NCBI GenBank assembly: GCA_015488075.1
Contig: WFOM01000057.1
Location: forward strand, 1 to 6,304
Direction: 5' to 3'
DNA length: 6,304 nt
Source: Helicobacteraceae bacterium
Lineage (GTDB): Bacteria > Campylobacterota > Campylobacteria > Campylobacterales > Sulfurimonadaceae
This document shows, in pieces, positions 1 through 6,304 of this stretch. The stretch's first letter is position 1. Each line of letters opens with the position of its first letter. A program made the translations under genes and the position numbers. The notes under the pieces were generated by a model, which made no database searches, was not told the DNA's origin, and saw nothing but the letters and a program-made list of their open reading frames with translations.

Positions 1-2967
1 ATGCAAAACAACCAAGTTGATAAAATCCTAAATCAAAAAAACAAACTGCTTACCGAAATCTACTTTGATCTGCAAAAATATTTTGAGGAAAAATACGGCA
101 AAGATACCGTTGTTTTTATGGAGATAGGTACTTTTTTTGAAGTGTATGAGGTAAACAACGACGAGCTTAAAATCGGAAAAGCAAAAGAGATAGCAGAGAT
201 TTTAAACATCCAACTTACCAAAAAAAACAAAAATATACTTGAAAACTCAGTTAAAAATCCACTTCTTGCCGGAGTTCCTGCTGTCAGTTTTGAAAGATAT
301 CTCTCAAGACTGATCCAGGAAGAGAGATACACCATAGTCGTTATAAAACAAAAAGGTCTTCCTCCAAAAGTTTCAAGGTATCTTGCTCAGGTTATATCAC
401 CCGGAACAAATTTTGACTATGTCATAGACAACAGTGAAAACTATATAGTCTCACTCCTTGTAGATGAATTTAAAGGGATATACACCATAGGTTACAGTGC
501 CATAGATGTAACTACCGGTAAAACTTTAGTTTATGAAGCCCACAGTGTCAGTGAAGATCCAACTTTTGCACTTGATGAAGTTTTTAATCTTTTAAATGTA
601 TATAGGACAAGTGAGGTTGTTTTAACATTTTTAGATGGGGTATATGACCAAAAACATATCTTGCACTATCTTGAGATACCGGATAGATTTACATACAGTA
701 TAAACCACAAAAGGGTTAAAGTTGAGTTTCAAAACGAACTTTTTAAAAAAGTGTTTGAGTTAAGAACTCTGCTTGCACCCATAGAGCACTTGGATCTTGA
801 GAGAAGTCCGATGATAACGGAGTCTCTGGCTATACTTATAAAATTTGTTATAGAGCATGATTATCATATAGTTCAAAAACTCTCTCTTCCAAAGATACTA
901 GAAAACACCAAGTTTGTATATCTTGGAAACAATGCCCTTGAACAACTACTGGTGATCTCAAGAGACAAAAAAGAACTTAGTGTCCTAAAGCTCATAGACA
1001 AAAGCTCAACAGCTATCGGGAAAAGGCTTATAAAAGAGCGACTACTAAATCCAATAATGGATAAAGATGAGCTTGAGAGAAGATACAACCTTATAGAAAA
1101 AGTATCAAACCATACAAGATATCTTGATGAAAAACTAAGAGGTATTTATGATTTGGAGAGGCTTTTAAGAAGAGTTGAAGTAGCAAGACTTCATCCGTTT
1201 GAGATAAACCATATATACGATTCGCTTGTAAGCTTAAAAGAGATTATGGCTTATCTAAAAAAACACAAAATAGAAAAAGTCCCTTTCAGTGACTTTGAGA
1301 TAGATGAGTGTTTAAGAGATATAGAAAATAGTTTCGATTTAGATGTTACAAGAAGATTTACTATAAATACGATTGAAGATAATTTTTTAAGAAGCGGTGT
1401 TGATGAGTCTATAGATACTTTAACATCTCAAAACAAAGCACTTCTTGAGAAATTTGAAGTTATCATAGATGCCATAGAAGATATGCTTGAAGCTAAAAAC
1501 CTTTCATCTAAAACAAACAGGTATGTCTCACTTGGTTTGTTGGATAAAGAGGGGTATTATATATCGCTTTCGAAAAACAGGTTCAGTGCGATAGAAAACG
1601 AGTTTTTTAAAAAATCTCTTTTAATAGGTGACGAAAGGGTAGAATTTGATGAGTTTAATGTAAAAAAACTTACAAATACCGTTAAAATTACATCAAACTA
1701 TACAGACCTGCTTTCAGACAAACTTATGAAAAACAAGGTAAAAATCATCTCACTTGTCAAAGAGAGGTTTGTTGAACTTCAAAAAAGGCTGGACAGAAGA
1801 TACTCCATACTTCTTGACAGGGTTATAGCATTTATAGCAGACCTTGATGTGGCAGTCAGTTCAGCCAAAGTAGCTGTAATTTACAACTACTCAAGACCTA
1901 CAATTGTTGAAACAAAAGATGATGAGAACTTTTTACAACTTATGCAACTTCGCCACCCTCTTATAGAAGTTCAAGAAGATGTGGGAGAGTATATACCAAA
2001 CGATATAGTAATGGGAAACAGAGAGTATTTGGACCTGCCATACCCAAAAACGGTTATGCTTGATGTAAGTGTTCATGACGGAGCAGATGTTTATGGGGTT
2101 TTGCTTTACGGTATAAACTCAAGCGGTAAAAGTTCTTTGATGAAGTCTATAGGTATAGCGGTTTTGATGGCTCAAAGCGGTTTTTTTGTATCTGCAAGCA
2201 GTATGAAGTTCAGTCTTTTTGAGTCTATATTTACAAGGATAGTCTCAAAAGACAACCTTCTAAAAGGGCTTTCAACTTTTGCGGTTGAGATGCTTGAACT
2301 TAAAAATATATTTAACCGAGCAGGTGTAAAGTCTTTGATACTTGGTGATGAGATAAGTCACGGAACTGAGACTCTCTCAGGTGTAGCCATAGTCTCAAGT
2401 GCCATTATAAAACTGCACAAACTAAGAAGTTTGTTTTTGTTTGCCACACATCTTCATCAACTCTCAACCATGGAAGAGATAAAAAAACTAAAAGGTGTTG
2501 TAGATTTGCATCTAAGTGTGGAGTATGACGAAAAAGAGGACAAACTTGTCTTTAACAGAGTCTTGCAAAGCGGAAGCGGTAGCAGTATATACGGGCTGGA
2601 GTTTGCTAAATCTTTGCATATGGACAAAGAATTTTTGGATACTGCAAACAAAATAAGAAAAAAACTTGCAAACGAATTTGATGAACTTGAACTTCTTGTG
2701 AAGCAAAAAACAAGTAGATACAACAAAAACCTGTATGTTACCAAGTGTGTCATATGTGGTGCCATGGCAGAAGATACCCACCATATAAAAGACAAAGCAT
2801 TTGCAAACAAACAGGGATTTATAGGTCATATACACAAAGATGCCAAACACAATCTGGTTCCGCTTTGCAAAGAACATCACAGAGCTATACACGAAGGAAA
2901 GATAAAAGTAAAAGGGTTTGTTATGACTTCAAACGGGTTGGAGTTGGATTATGAAGAGCAGTTGTAA
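1..2967 (+). CDS. mutS: MutS-family mismatch repair ATPase with C-terminal HNH nuclease domain (MutS7-like)
   Basis: Predicted DNA mismatch-recognition ATPase of 988 residues, longer than ordinary MutS (about 850-880). The N-terminal mismatch-binding domain carries the Phe-x-Glu wedge as F45-F46-E47 in GTFFEVY (usual form GDFYELF). Connector, core/lever and clamp domains occupy roughly residues 130-620. The ATPase domain (about 640-885) has Walker A G704-INSSGK-S711, the STF signature at 758-760, Walker B LGDE ending D783-E784, and the TH motif T816-H817. After a short charged linker comes an HNH domain (about 915-968): C916-x2-C919, H927-H928-I929, H950-N951-L952, C956-x2-H959, H960 and H964. 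All key residues look intact, so both mismatch binding and nicking are plausible. This order matches the MutS7 subfamily known from Epsilonproteobacteria, giant viruses and octocoral mitochondria. The ATG is the first base of the window, so its ribosome binding site is not visible and a slightly earlier start cannot be excluded. No MutL gene is present here. The 3' end lies 12 nt from a converging tRNA gene. Confidence 0.95.
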   Translation: MQNNQVDKILNQKNKLLTEIYFDLQKYFEEKYGKDTVVFMEIGTFFEVYEVNNDELKIGKAKEIAEILNIQLTKKNKNILENSVKNPLLAGVPAVSFERYLSRLIQEERYTIVVIKQKGLPPKVSRYLAQVISPGTNFDYVIDNSENYIVSLLVDEFKGIYTIGYSAIDVTTGKTLVYEAHSVSEDPTFALDEVFNLLNVYRTSEVVLTFLDGVYDQKHILHYLEIPDRFTYSINHKRVKVEFQNELFKKVFELRTLLAPIEHLDLERSPMITESLAILIKFVIEHDYHIVQKLSLPKILENTKFVYLGNNALEQLLVISRDKKELSVLKLIDKSSTAIGKRLIKERLLNPIMDKDELERRYNLIEKVSNHTRYLDEKLRGIYDLERLLRRVEVARLHPFEINHIYDSLVSLKEIMAYLKKHKIEKVPFSDFEIDECLRDIENSFDLDVTRRFTINTIEDNFLRSGVDESIDTLTSQNKALLEKFEVIIDAIEDMLEAKNLSSKTNRYVSLGLLDKEGYYISLSKNRFSAIENEFFKKSLLIGDERVEFDEFNVKKLTNTVKITSNYTDLLSDKLMKNKVKIISLVKERFVELQKRLDRRYSILLDRVIAFIADLDVAVSSAKVAVIYNYSRPTIVETKDDENFLQLMQLRHPLIEVQEDVGEYIPNDIVMGNREYLDLPYPKTVMLDVSVHDGADVYGVLLYGINSSGKSSLMKSIGIAVLMAQSGFFVSASSMKFSLFESIFTRIVSKDNLLKGLSTFAVEMLELKNIFNRAGVKSLILGDEISHGTETLSGVAIVSSAIIKLHKLRSLFLFATHLHQLSTMEEIKKLKGVVDLHLSVEYDEKEDKLVFNRVLQSGSGSSIYGLEFAKSLHMDKEFLDTANKIRKKLANEFDELELLVKQKTSRYNKNLYVTKCVICGAMAEDTHHIKDKAFANKQGFIGHIHKDAKHNLVPLCKEHHRAIHEGKIKVKGFVMTSNGLELDYEEQL

Positions 2968-2973
2968 ACATGT

Positions 2974-2979
2974 AAAAAA
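2974..2979 (-). terminator. T6 tract directly after tRNA-Ala
   Basis: On the minus strand the CCA end of the tRNA is followed at once by TTTTTT, then ACATGT. No separate hairpin precedes the T run other than the tRNA itself, so this is only a possible termination or processing site. Transcription passing it would run antisense into the mutS 3' end. Confidence 0.3.
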
Positions 2980-3055
2980 TGGTGGAGTGTACCGGGATCG
3001 AACCGGTGACCTACACGCTGCCAGCGTGTCGCTCTCCCAGCTGAGCTAACACCCC
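2980..3055 (-). tRNA. tRNA-Ala (anticodon GGC)
   Basis: On the minus strand a complete 76-nt cloverleaf can be drawn. The acceptor stem GGGGTGT pairs with ACACTCC and includes the G3-U70 wobble that identifies alanine tRNAs. The D arm is GCTC/GAGC, and the anticodon stem is ACACG/CGTGT around the loop CTGGCAG, giving anticodon GGC (positions 3022-3020), which reads GCC/GCU. The T arm is ACCGG-TTCGATC-CCGGT, followed by discriminator A and an encoded CCA end at 2982-2980. It is a single isolated tRNA gene, transcribed towards the 3' end of mutS and away from dapE. A TATAAT box lies 17 nt upstream, and a run of six T follows the CCA. Confidence 0.98.
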
Positions 3056-3072
3056 TTTGATTAATTTTTTAA

Positions 3073-3078
3073 ATTATA
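3073..3078 (-). promoter_or_regulatory. -10 box (TATAAT) for tRNA-Ala
   Basis: The minus strand reads TTGGTATAATTT, a perfect sigma-70 -10 hexamer ending 17 nt before the tRNA 5' end. This would place the start about 10 nt upstream of the mature tRNA. No convincing -35 box is seen, which is common for sigma-70 promoters of Campylobacterota. On the plus strand the same AT-rich patch (TTAAATTATACC) may also serve dapE, but that reading is weaker. Confidence 0.55.
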
Positions 3079-3094
3079 CCAAAAGAGAGTTTAA

Positions 3095-4192
3095 ATGGAG
3101 ATTATACAACTTTTTAAATATATGCTGTCAAAAAAATCTGTAACTCCCGATGACGGAGGGCTGTTGGATTTTATCGCAGATTATCTTGAGGGATTTGAAG
3201 CTGTAAGAGTAGATAAAAACGGAGTTAAAAACCTTTTTTTATATAAAAAGTTTGGTGAAGGTGATCATCTTTGTTTTGCCGGACATGTGGATGTTGTTCC
3301 TCCCGGTGAAGGGTGGGAGAGTGATCCTTTTGAGCCTGTAGAAAAAGATGGATTTATATATGCAAGAGGTGCCCAGGATATGAAAAGCGGGGTTGCGGCA
3401 TTTACACAGGCTGTAAAAGAAGCAAAAAATTTTAACGGAACACTTTCTGTTTTACTTACTTCTGATGAAGAGGGTGAGGGGATTTACGGAACAAGAGTGA
3501 TGCTTGAGTATCTAAAAGATGCAGGTTTGTTGCCGGATTATGCAGTGGTTGCCGAGCCTACTTGTGAAGATATTTTCGGTGATGCCATAAAAGTAGGCAG
3601 AAGAGGCTCCATAAACGGATATCTTACCATAAAAGGTAAACAAGGTCATGCCGCATACCCGCAAAAAGCTGTAAATCCCGTTCATCAGATAGCTCCGCTT
3701 TTAGACAAATTTGCCGGTGTTGATCTGGATGAAGGAGATGAGTATTTTGCACCAAGCAAGATGGTTATAACAGATATAAGAGGCGGTATGGAGGTTACAA
3801 ATGTAACTCCAAATGAGCTAAAGATTATGTTTAATGTCAGAAACAACACCAAAACAGATCAAGAAAAGATAAAAAATTTTTTGGCAGATATTTTAAAAGG
3901 GCTTGATTATGAGTTAAAACTTACTCAAGGCTCATACCCTTTTGTAACATCAACAGATACCAAAGTGGTAAAAAATATAACAAAAGCTATAAAAGATGTA
4001 ACAGGTGTAGATACAAAATATTCTACAGCCGGAGGAACAAGTGATGCAAGATTTATGGCACCTATGGGGATAAAAGTTATAGAATTGGGTGTAAAAAACG
4101 ATACTATCCACTCGGTAAATGAAAGAACAACTGCAAATGAGGTAAAATCGCTTTTTCAAATTTTTAAAAGGCTTATAGAGGATTGGAAATGA
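3095..4192 (+). CDS. dapE: Succinyl-diaminopimelate desuccinylase (M20 family)
   Basis: Cytoplasmic di-zinc hydrolase that converts N-succinyl-LL-2,6-diaminopimelate to LL-diaminopimelate and succinate in the succinylase route to lysine and meso-DAP for peptidoglycan. At 365 residues it is close to the usual DapE length (about 375). Metal and catalytic residues are in the family order: H64 and D66 in FAGHVDVVPPGEGW, D95 in RGAQDMKSG, E125-E126 in TSDEEG, E154 in VAEPT and H339 in NDTIHSVNE. The dimerisation-domain segment GRRGSINGYLTIKGKQGHAAYP (168-189) and the GGTSDARF loop (313-320) are also typical. The ATG at 3095 is preceded by an AAGAGAG ribosome site (3083-3089). It heads a three-gene cluster, and its TGA overlaps the next ATG. 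Other M20 peptidases are possible in principle, but the motif spellings favour DapE. Confidence 0.95.
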   Translation: MEIIQLFKYMLSKKSVTPDDGGLLDFIADYLEGFEAVRVDKNGVKNLFLYKKFGEGDHLCFAGHVDVVPPGEGWESDPFEPVEKDGFIYARGAQDMKSGVAAFTQAVKEAKNFNGTLSVLLTSDEEGEGIYGTRVMLEYLKDAGLLPDYAVVAEPTCEDIFGDAIKVGRRGSINGYLTIKGKQGHAAYPQKAVNPVHQIAPLLDKFAGVDLDEGDEYFAPSKMVITDIRGGMEVTNVTPNELKIMFNVRNNTKTDQEKIKNFLADILKGLDYELKLTQGSYPFVTSTDTKVVKNITKAIKDVTGVDTKYSTAGGTSDARFMAPMGIKVIELGVKNDTIHSVNERTTANEVKSLFQIFKRLIEDWK

Positions 4193-4587
4193 AAAAGTTT
4201 TTATTGGTATTTTTGTTTTCTTTTAGTTTGTTTGGTGTTGAGATAAAGATGCTTCACAGTTATGACAAAGCAAAAAAACTTCAGGAAAAAACAGGTAAAA
4301 TCATATATGTGCTTATAACAGCACCTGAGTGTCCATGGTGTCACAAGTTTAAAACAAAAACTTTGCCAAACAGACATATATGGGAAAAACTAAACAAACA
4401 TTTTATACCTGTGGAACTTGAAAGAGGTTTTGACGATATACCTAAAAATCTTTTTAAAAATAGACCAGTTCCAAGGCATTATTTTGTCAAAGATGACAAG
4501 ATTATATATGATGATCTTGGATATTTTAAATCTGCTATTTTTGATATGATGATGGATGAAGTTTTAAAAGATGCTAAACAAAAATAA
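4189..4587 (+). CDS. Small exported thioredoxin-fold protein with CPWC active site
   Basis: A predicted 132-residue envelope thiol-disulfide protein. Residues 1-16 (MKKFLLVFLFSFSLFG) form a short basic and then hydrophobic signal peptide. The mature part begins near VEIKMLHSYDKA and carries ITAPECPWCHKF with C48-P49-W50-C51, a redox pair in the thioredoxin position, and NRPVP with P95 as the likely cis-proline. Its size and the spacing of these motifs fit small thioredoxin-like proteins of the Thioredoxin_7/SoxW type. The exact partner cannot be told from sequence, so no symbol is given. The ATG at 4189 is chosen because AGAGGA (4177-4182) lies 6 nt before it and it overlaps the dapE stop as ATGA, which suggests translational coupling. 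An in-frame TTG at 4183 would fall immediately on the ribosome site. The region has no lipobox, so a soluble periplasmic form is more likely than a lipoprotein, although an uncleaved membrane anchor is possible. Confidence 0.85.
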   Translation: MKKFLLVFLFSFSLFGVEIKMLHSYDKAKKLQEKTGKIIYVLITAPECPWCHKFKTKTLPNRHIWEKLNKHFIPVELERGFDDIPKNLFKNRPVPRHYFVKDDKIIYDDLGYFKSAIFDMMMDEVLKDAKQK

Positions 4588-4589
4588 AC

Positions 4590-4595
4590 GGAGGG
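4590..4595 (+). promoter_or_regulatory. Strong Shine-Dalgarno site of ridA
   Basis: GGAGGG lies 4 nt before the ridA ATG in the 12-nt gap after the thioredoxin-like gene. It is the best ribosome site in the window and suggests efficient independent translation of ridA within the operon mRNA. Confidence 0.75.
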
Positions 4596-4599
4596 AAAA

Positions 4600-4983
4600 A
4601 TGACTTTTACACAGACAAACGATGCACCAAGTGCTATAGGGCCGTATTCTCAGGCGGTTGTGGTAAACGGGATGGTTTATACTTCCGGACAGATCGCACT
4701 AAAACCTGACGGTAGTGACGAACTTTTAAAAGAGGATGTTGTTGTTCAGGCGGTTCAGGTACTTAAAAATCTCGAAAATGTTCTAAAAGCAAGCGGAAGC
4801 AGTATGGACAAAGTTGTAAAAACAACCATATTTTTGGCAAATATGGACGATTTTGCCGTAGTAAACGAGGTTTATGAAGAGGCTTTTGGTGAGCATAAAC
4901 CGTCTCGTAGCACTGTTGCAGTAAAGACTCTTCCAAAAAATGCTTTGGTTGAGATTGATGCTGTAGCATTAATTAGTGAGTAG
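4600..4983 (+). CDS. ridA: RidA family 2-iminobutanoate/2-iminopropanoate deaminase
   Basis: A cytoplasmic 127-residue protein of the RidA/YjgF/YER057c/UK114 family. Members hydrolyse reactive enamine/imine intermediates, such as 2-aminoacrylate from serine and threonine dehydratases, and so protect PLP enzymes; the active form is a trimer. Visible family marks are PSAIGPYSQA at 10-19 with Y16, VYTSGQIAL at 26-34, and the catalytic-type arginine R103 in KPSRSTVAVKTLP, where R103 would bind the substrate carboxylate. The closing VEIDAVA holds E119. All of these agree with the active RidA subgroup rather than the Rid groups lacking the arginine. Length is normal for the family. It is the last gene of the dapE cluster, and a link to amino-acid metabolism fits its partner dapE, though no direct functional tie is shown. 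Confidence 0.95.
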   Translation: MTFTQTNDAPSAIGPYSQAVVVNGMVYTSGQIALKPDGSDELLKEDVVVQAVQVLKNLENVLKASGSSMDKVVKTTIFLANMDDFAVVNEVYEEAFGEHKPSRSTVAVKTLPKNALVEIDAVALISE

Positions 4984-4990
4984 TGGGGTT

Positions 4991-5018
4991 GAGGATTGAG
5001 GTTTGAGGATTGAGATAA
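4991..5018. repeat. Tandem heptamer repeat GAGGWTT
   Basis: Three head-to-tail copies, GAGGATT, GAGGTTT and GAGGATT (4991-5011), are followed by a decayed fourth, GAGATAA. The array starts 8 nt after the ridA stop. Read on the minus strand the unit is AATCCTC, similar to the AATCACC-like unit at 5145-5172 on the plus strand (5 of 7 bases shared). Confidence 0.75.
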
Positions 5019-5038
5019 GATGGTTTCAAGTGTAAAAG

Positions 5039-5081
5039 GTGCAAAGCACTGCGAGCTCTCTGCTGAAGAGAACCCAGTGTT
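5039..5081. other. Two-tier hairpin in the ridA downstream spacer
   Basis: The segment AGCACTG (5045-5051) can pair with CAGTGTT (5075-5081) through 7 bp including one G-U. Above an asymmetric internal loop, TCTCT (5057-5061) pairs with AGAGA (5067-5071) around a GCTGA loop. The 5' strand of the outer stem can instead form a small hairpin, GTGC-AAA-GCAC (5039-5049), which on the minus strand is followed by CTTTT. The two folds exclude each other. No coding frame is evident, and it matches no RNA family I recognise. Confidence 0.45.
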
Positions 5082-5087
5082 AACGTA

Positions 5088-5111
5088 GGCTTAGGAATTA
5101 CTTCCTAAGCC
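5088..5111. other. Perfect 10-bp hairpin, convergent intergenic
   Basis: GGCTTAGGAA (5088-5097) and TTCCTAAGCC (5102-5111) are exact reverse complements around a TTAC loop. It lies between the converging ends of the ridA cluster and the leftward AEC cluster. That is where a bidirectional terminator would be expected, but neither side has a T tract directly after the stem: the plus strand continues GTATTAAAAT and the minus strand TACGTTAACA. It may instead be a factor-dependent terminator, an mRNA 3' stabiliser, or part of a structured RNA. Confidence 0.6.
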
Positions 5112-5134
5112 GTATTAAAATAAAAAATAGTGAG

Positions 5135-5140
5135 TATAAT
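5135..5140 (+). promoter_or_regulatory. Isolated TATAAT box, antisense to the 5180-5410 gene
   Basis: TGAGTATAAT contains a perfect -10 hexamer pointing right, into the 3' end of the leftward small gene. There is no recognisable -35 box and no gene downstream on this strand. It may be chance in an AT-rich spacer or an antisense promoter. Confidence 0.2.
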
Positions 5141-5144
5141 TATC

Positions 5145-5172
5145 AATTACTAATCACAAATCACCATTCACC
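5145..5172. repeat. Tandem heptamer repeat AATCACC-like
   Basis: Four successive 7-nt units read AATTACT, AATCACA, AATCACC and ATTCACC, with the next bases decaying (AACTCTA). On the minus strand the unit is GGTGATT. It ends 7 nt before the stop codon of the leftward small gene and mirrors the GAGGWTT array at the other end of the spacer. Confidence 0.7.
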
Positions 5173-5179
5173 AACTCTA

Positions 5180-5410
5180 TCACTTATCGTCTCTGTATTT
5201 TGATATGCCACATGGCTGATCTTTAGCCGGTGGGTTGTCTCTTAGGTATTCTAGATCCTCTTTTGTTTGTTTTAGTATCTTTTTTTCTAAAAGCAGAGGT
5301 AACATTATGTTGTCTTTCTCTTTTAATGAGAGACTAAAATCCATAACCACCTTTTCTACCTCTTTATCTAACTCTTTTAGAGCTTTTTCTATATAATCTA
5401 ATGACTTCAT
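5180..5410 (-). CDS. Small charged protein of unknown function
   Basis: A 76-residue protein I do not recognise. The first 55 or so residues are rich in Lys, Glu and Leu with hydrophobics at helical spacing (for example DYIEKALKELDKEVEKVV and LLLEKKILKQTKEDLEYL), so a helical hairpin or short coiled coil is likely. The tail NPPAKDQPCGISKYRDDK has a single cysteine and looks extended. There is no signal peptide and no membrane segment. The ATG overlaps the stop of the AEC permease gene (ATGA, 5407-5410), and GGAGA lies 4 nt upstream of it inside the permease gene. This supports real, coupled translation. A role connected with the transporter is possible from context only. Confidence 0.75.
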   Translation of the reverse strand: MKSLDYIEKALKELDKEVEKVVMDFSLSLKEKDNIMLPLLLEKKILKQTKEDLEYLRDNPPAKDQPCGISKYRDDK

Positions 5411-6304
5411 AGTATCTCCACGATATATACTGCAACAAAAACTATAGCCAAAAAAGCTAATGATGAGATTAAAACTAGCGATGAAACAACTTTCGGTTTG
5501 CAGTCATACAAAGATGCCAGATTTACATTTGCAACTGCAAGCGGCATTATAAGCTCTATAAATAAAACACCTTTTACAGTTTTGTCCATATCTGTAAATT
5601 TAAGCACAAAAAAAGCTATAATCGGCAAAAACAAAAACTTAAATCCCATAACCCAGACTATAAGTTTTTTACTCATCGCTTTTATGGAATTGCCATAAAG
5701 ATATATTCCAAAAAGCAGAAGCTGCATAGTCATGGAGGCATAAGCACCCATCATAAGTGTGTCCAGTATGGTTTTTGAAGGTGTATAGCCGTTTAAACTC
5801 AGAGTTATGGCAATGAGTGCCGCCCAGAGTATAGGAAGCTTGAAAATATTTTTAAAAGATGTTTTTGCATCAAAACTTCCTCTTGAGTAAAAATAAACTC
5901 CAAAAGTATATACTACAAAAACATTCATAAGATTTATGATGGTGGTATAGGGTATGGAATCCTCTCCAAATATGGCTATATTAAGCGGTATACCAAGATT
6001 TCCGGTATTTCCTATAACGGCTGCTATTGTTGCTATTGAAAATTCTTTTTTTTCACTGAATATTTTTTTTGCCACAAGGTAAGTAACAGTGACAGAGACA
6101 GACACTATGCCAAGGTAAATAAACGGAGCTTTAAAGATTGAGAAATCTATAGGCTTTATAAGAAGCCCCCAAAATGTCAGAAAAACCTGAAGTATATATA
6201 CATTTAGTATGGTAATGGTTTTGTCGTCAATTTTTTCTTTAAAGTATAGTTTTGAGATATAACCAAACACTATAAAAATATATATACTAAGTATTGAGTA
6301 AAAT
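5407..6304 (-). CDS. AEC (auxin efflux carrier) family permease, 5' end outside the window
   Basis: Inner-membrane secondary transporter of the AEC/Mem_trans family (bile/arsenite/riboflavin transporter-like fold); bacterial members move small organic acids such as malate, but the substrate here cannot be deduced. Counting from the GTG codon at 6270, hydrophobic segments occur at about 22-38, 49-66, 80-101, 109-127, 145-159, 176-193, 203-223, 233-250 and 262-285. The family's helix-breaking motif is GNTGNLGIP (87-95). A second conserved-looking stretch, MPLAVANVNLASLYDCKP (242-259), sits near the C-terminus. The frame stays open from 6270 to the window edge and encodes YSILSIYIFIVFGYISKLYF, a typical AEC first helix. 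The GTG is therefore not the start, and the true start should lie a few codons beyond 6304. Visible length is about 298 residues, nearly complete. It overlaps the following small gene by 4 nt. Confidence 0.9.
   Translation of the reverse strand, partial: FYSILSIYIFIVFGYISKLYFKEKIDDKTITILNVYILQVFLTFWGLLIKPIDFSIFKAPFIYLGIVSVSVTVTYLVAKKIFSEKKEFSIATIAAVIGNTGNLGIPLNIAIFGEDSIPYTTIINLMNVFVVYTFGVYFYSRGSFDAKTSFKNIFKLPILWAALIAITLSLNGYTPSKTILDTLMMGAYASMTMQLLLFGIYLYGNSIKAMSKKLIVWVMGFKFLFLPIIAFFVLKFTDMDKTVKGVLFIELIMPLAVANVNLASLYDCKPKVVSSLVLISSLAFLAIVFVAVYIVEIL

Noticed and set aside
220..227. A8 tract early in mutS as a phase-variable mutator switch
   Set aside because: A7/T7 runs are frequent throughout this AT-rich window (for example T7 at 132-138 and 2181-2187, and T8 at 6046-6053), so A8 is not exceptional. 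Slippage cannot be judged from one sequence.
2457..2892. Two long overlapping open frames on the minus strand opposite the mutS 3' region
   Set aside because: They are antisense to the ATPase and HNH coding region, whose motifs are clearly real. Their translations are Phe/Ser/Cys-rich with no motif or ribosome site.
2980..3055. tRNA gene as a phage or island attachment site
   Set aside because: No integrase gene or partial tRNA duplicate is visible in the window, and the flanks are ordinary housekeeping genes.
4183..4188. TTG at 4183 as the start of the thioredoxin-like gene
   Set aside because: It directly abuts the AGAGGA ribosome site, leaving no spacer, whereas the ATG at 4189 has correct spacing and the usual ATGA overlap with dapE.
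4984..5179. CRISPR-like array
   Set aside because: The heptamers are directly tandem with no spacers and far too short for CRISPR repeats, and no cas gene is present.
4984..5179. Insertion sequence remnant
   Set aside because: No transposase fragment, no clear long terminal inverted repeats and no target-site duplication could be seen. A non-autonomous repeat is left open as a finding only.

Overview
The window looks like a gene-dense, AT-rich stretch of a Campylobacterota chromosome, probably of the free-living marine sulfur-oxidiser type (Sulfurimonas/Sulfurovum-like). This is inferred from the A/T-ending codon use, the short overlapping operons, and above all the first gene. That gene encodes a MutS protein fused to a C-terminal HNH nuclease, the architecture described as MutS7 in Epsilonproteobacteria, giant viruses and octocoral mitochondria. 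The genus assignment is an inference and was not tested by any search.

Layout. (1) Positions 1-2967 (+): a full-length MutS-HNH fusion. (2) 2980-3055 (-): tRNA-Ala with anticodon GGC, converging on the mutS 3' end and divergent from dapE, with a good TATAAT box in the 39-bp gap. (3) 3095-4983 (+): a tight three-gene cluster of dapE (lysine/diaminopimelate synthesis), a small exported thioredoxin-fold protein with a CPWC site, and ridA (reactive enamine/imine deaminase). The first two overlap by 4 nt (ATGA), and the third follows after 12 nt. (4) 4984-5179: a 196-bp convergent spacer with GAGGWTT heptamers at its left end, AATCACC-like heptamers at its right end, and two strong inverted repeats between them. 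(5) 5180-6304 (-): an AEC-family (auxin efflux carrier-like) permease gene that runs off the right edge, overlapping by 4 nt a 76-codon gene of unknown function.

The genes do not form one pathway. mutS is genome maintenance. dapE feeds lysine and the peptidoglycan cross-link amino acid. ridA is a metabolite-damage control enzyme that protects PLP enzymes. The thioredoxin-like protein is likely an envelope thiol protein. The AEC gene and its partner form a separate leftward transcription unit.

The two items most worth following up are the MutS-HNH fusion, where mismatch recognition and a predicted nuclease sit in one polypeptide, and the heptamer-bounded structured spacer. The spacer matches no RNA family I can name and may be a small repeated element or a non-coding RNA.
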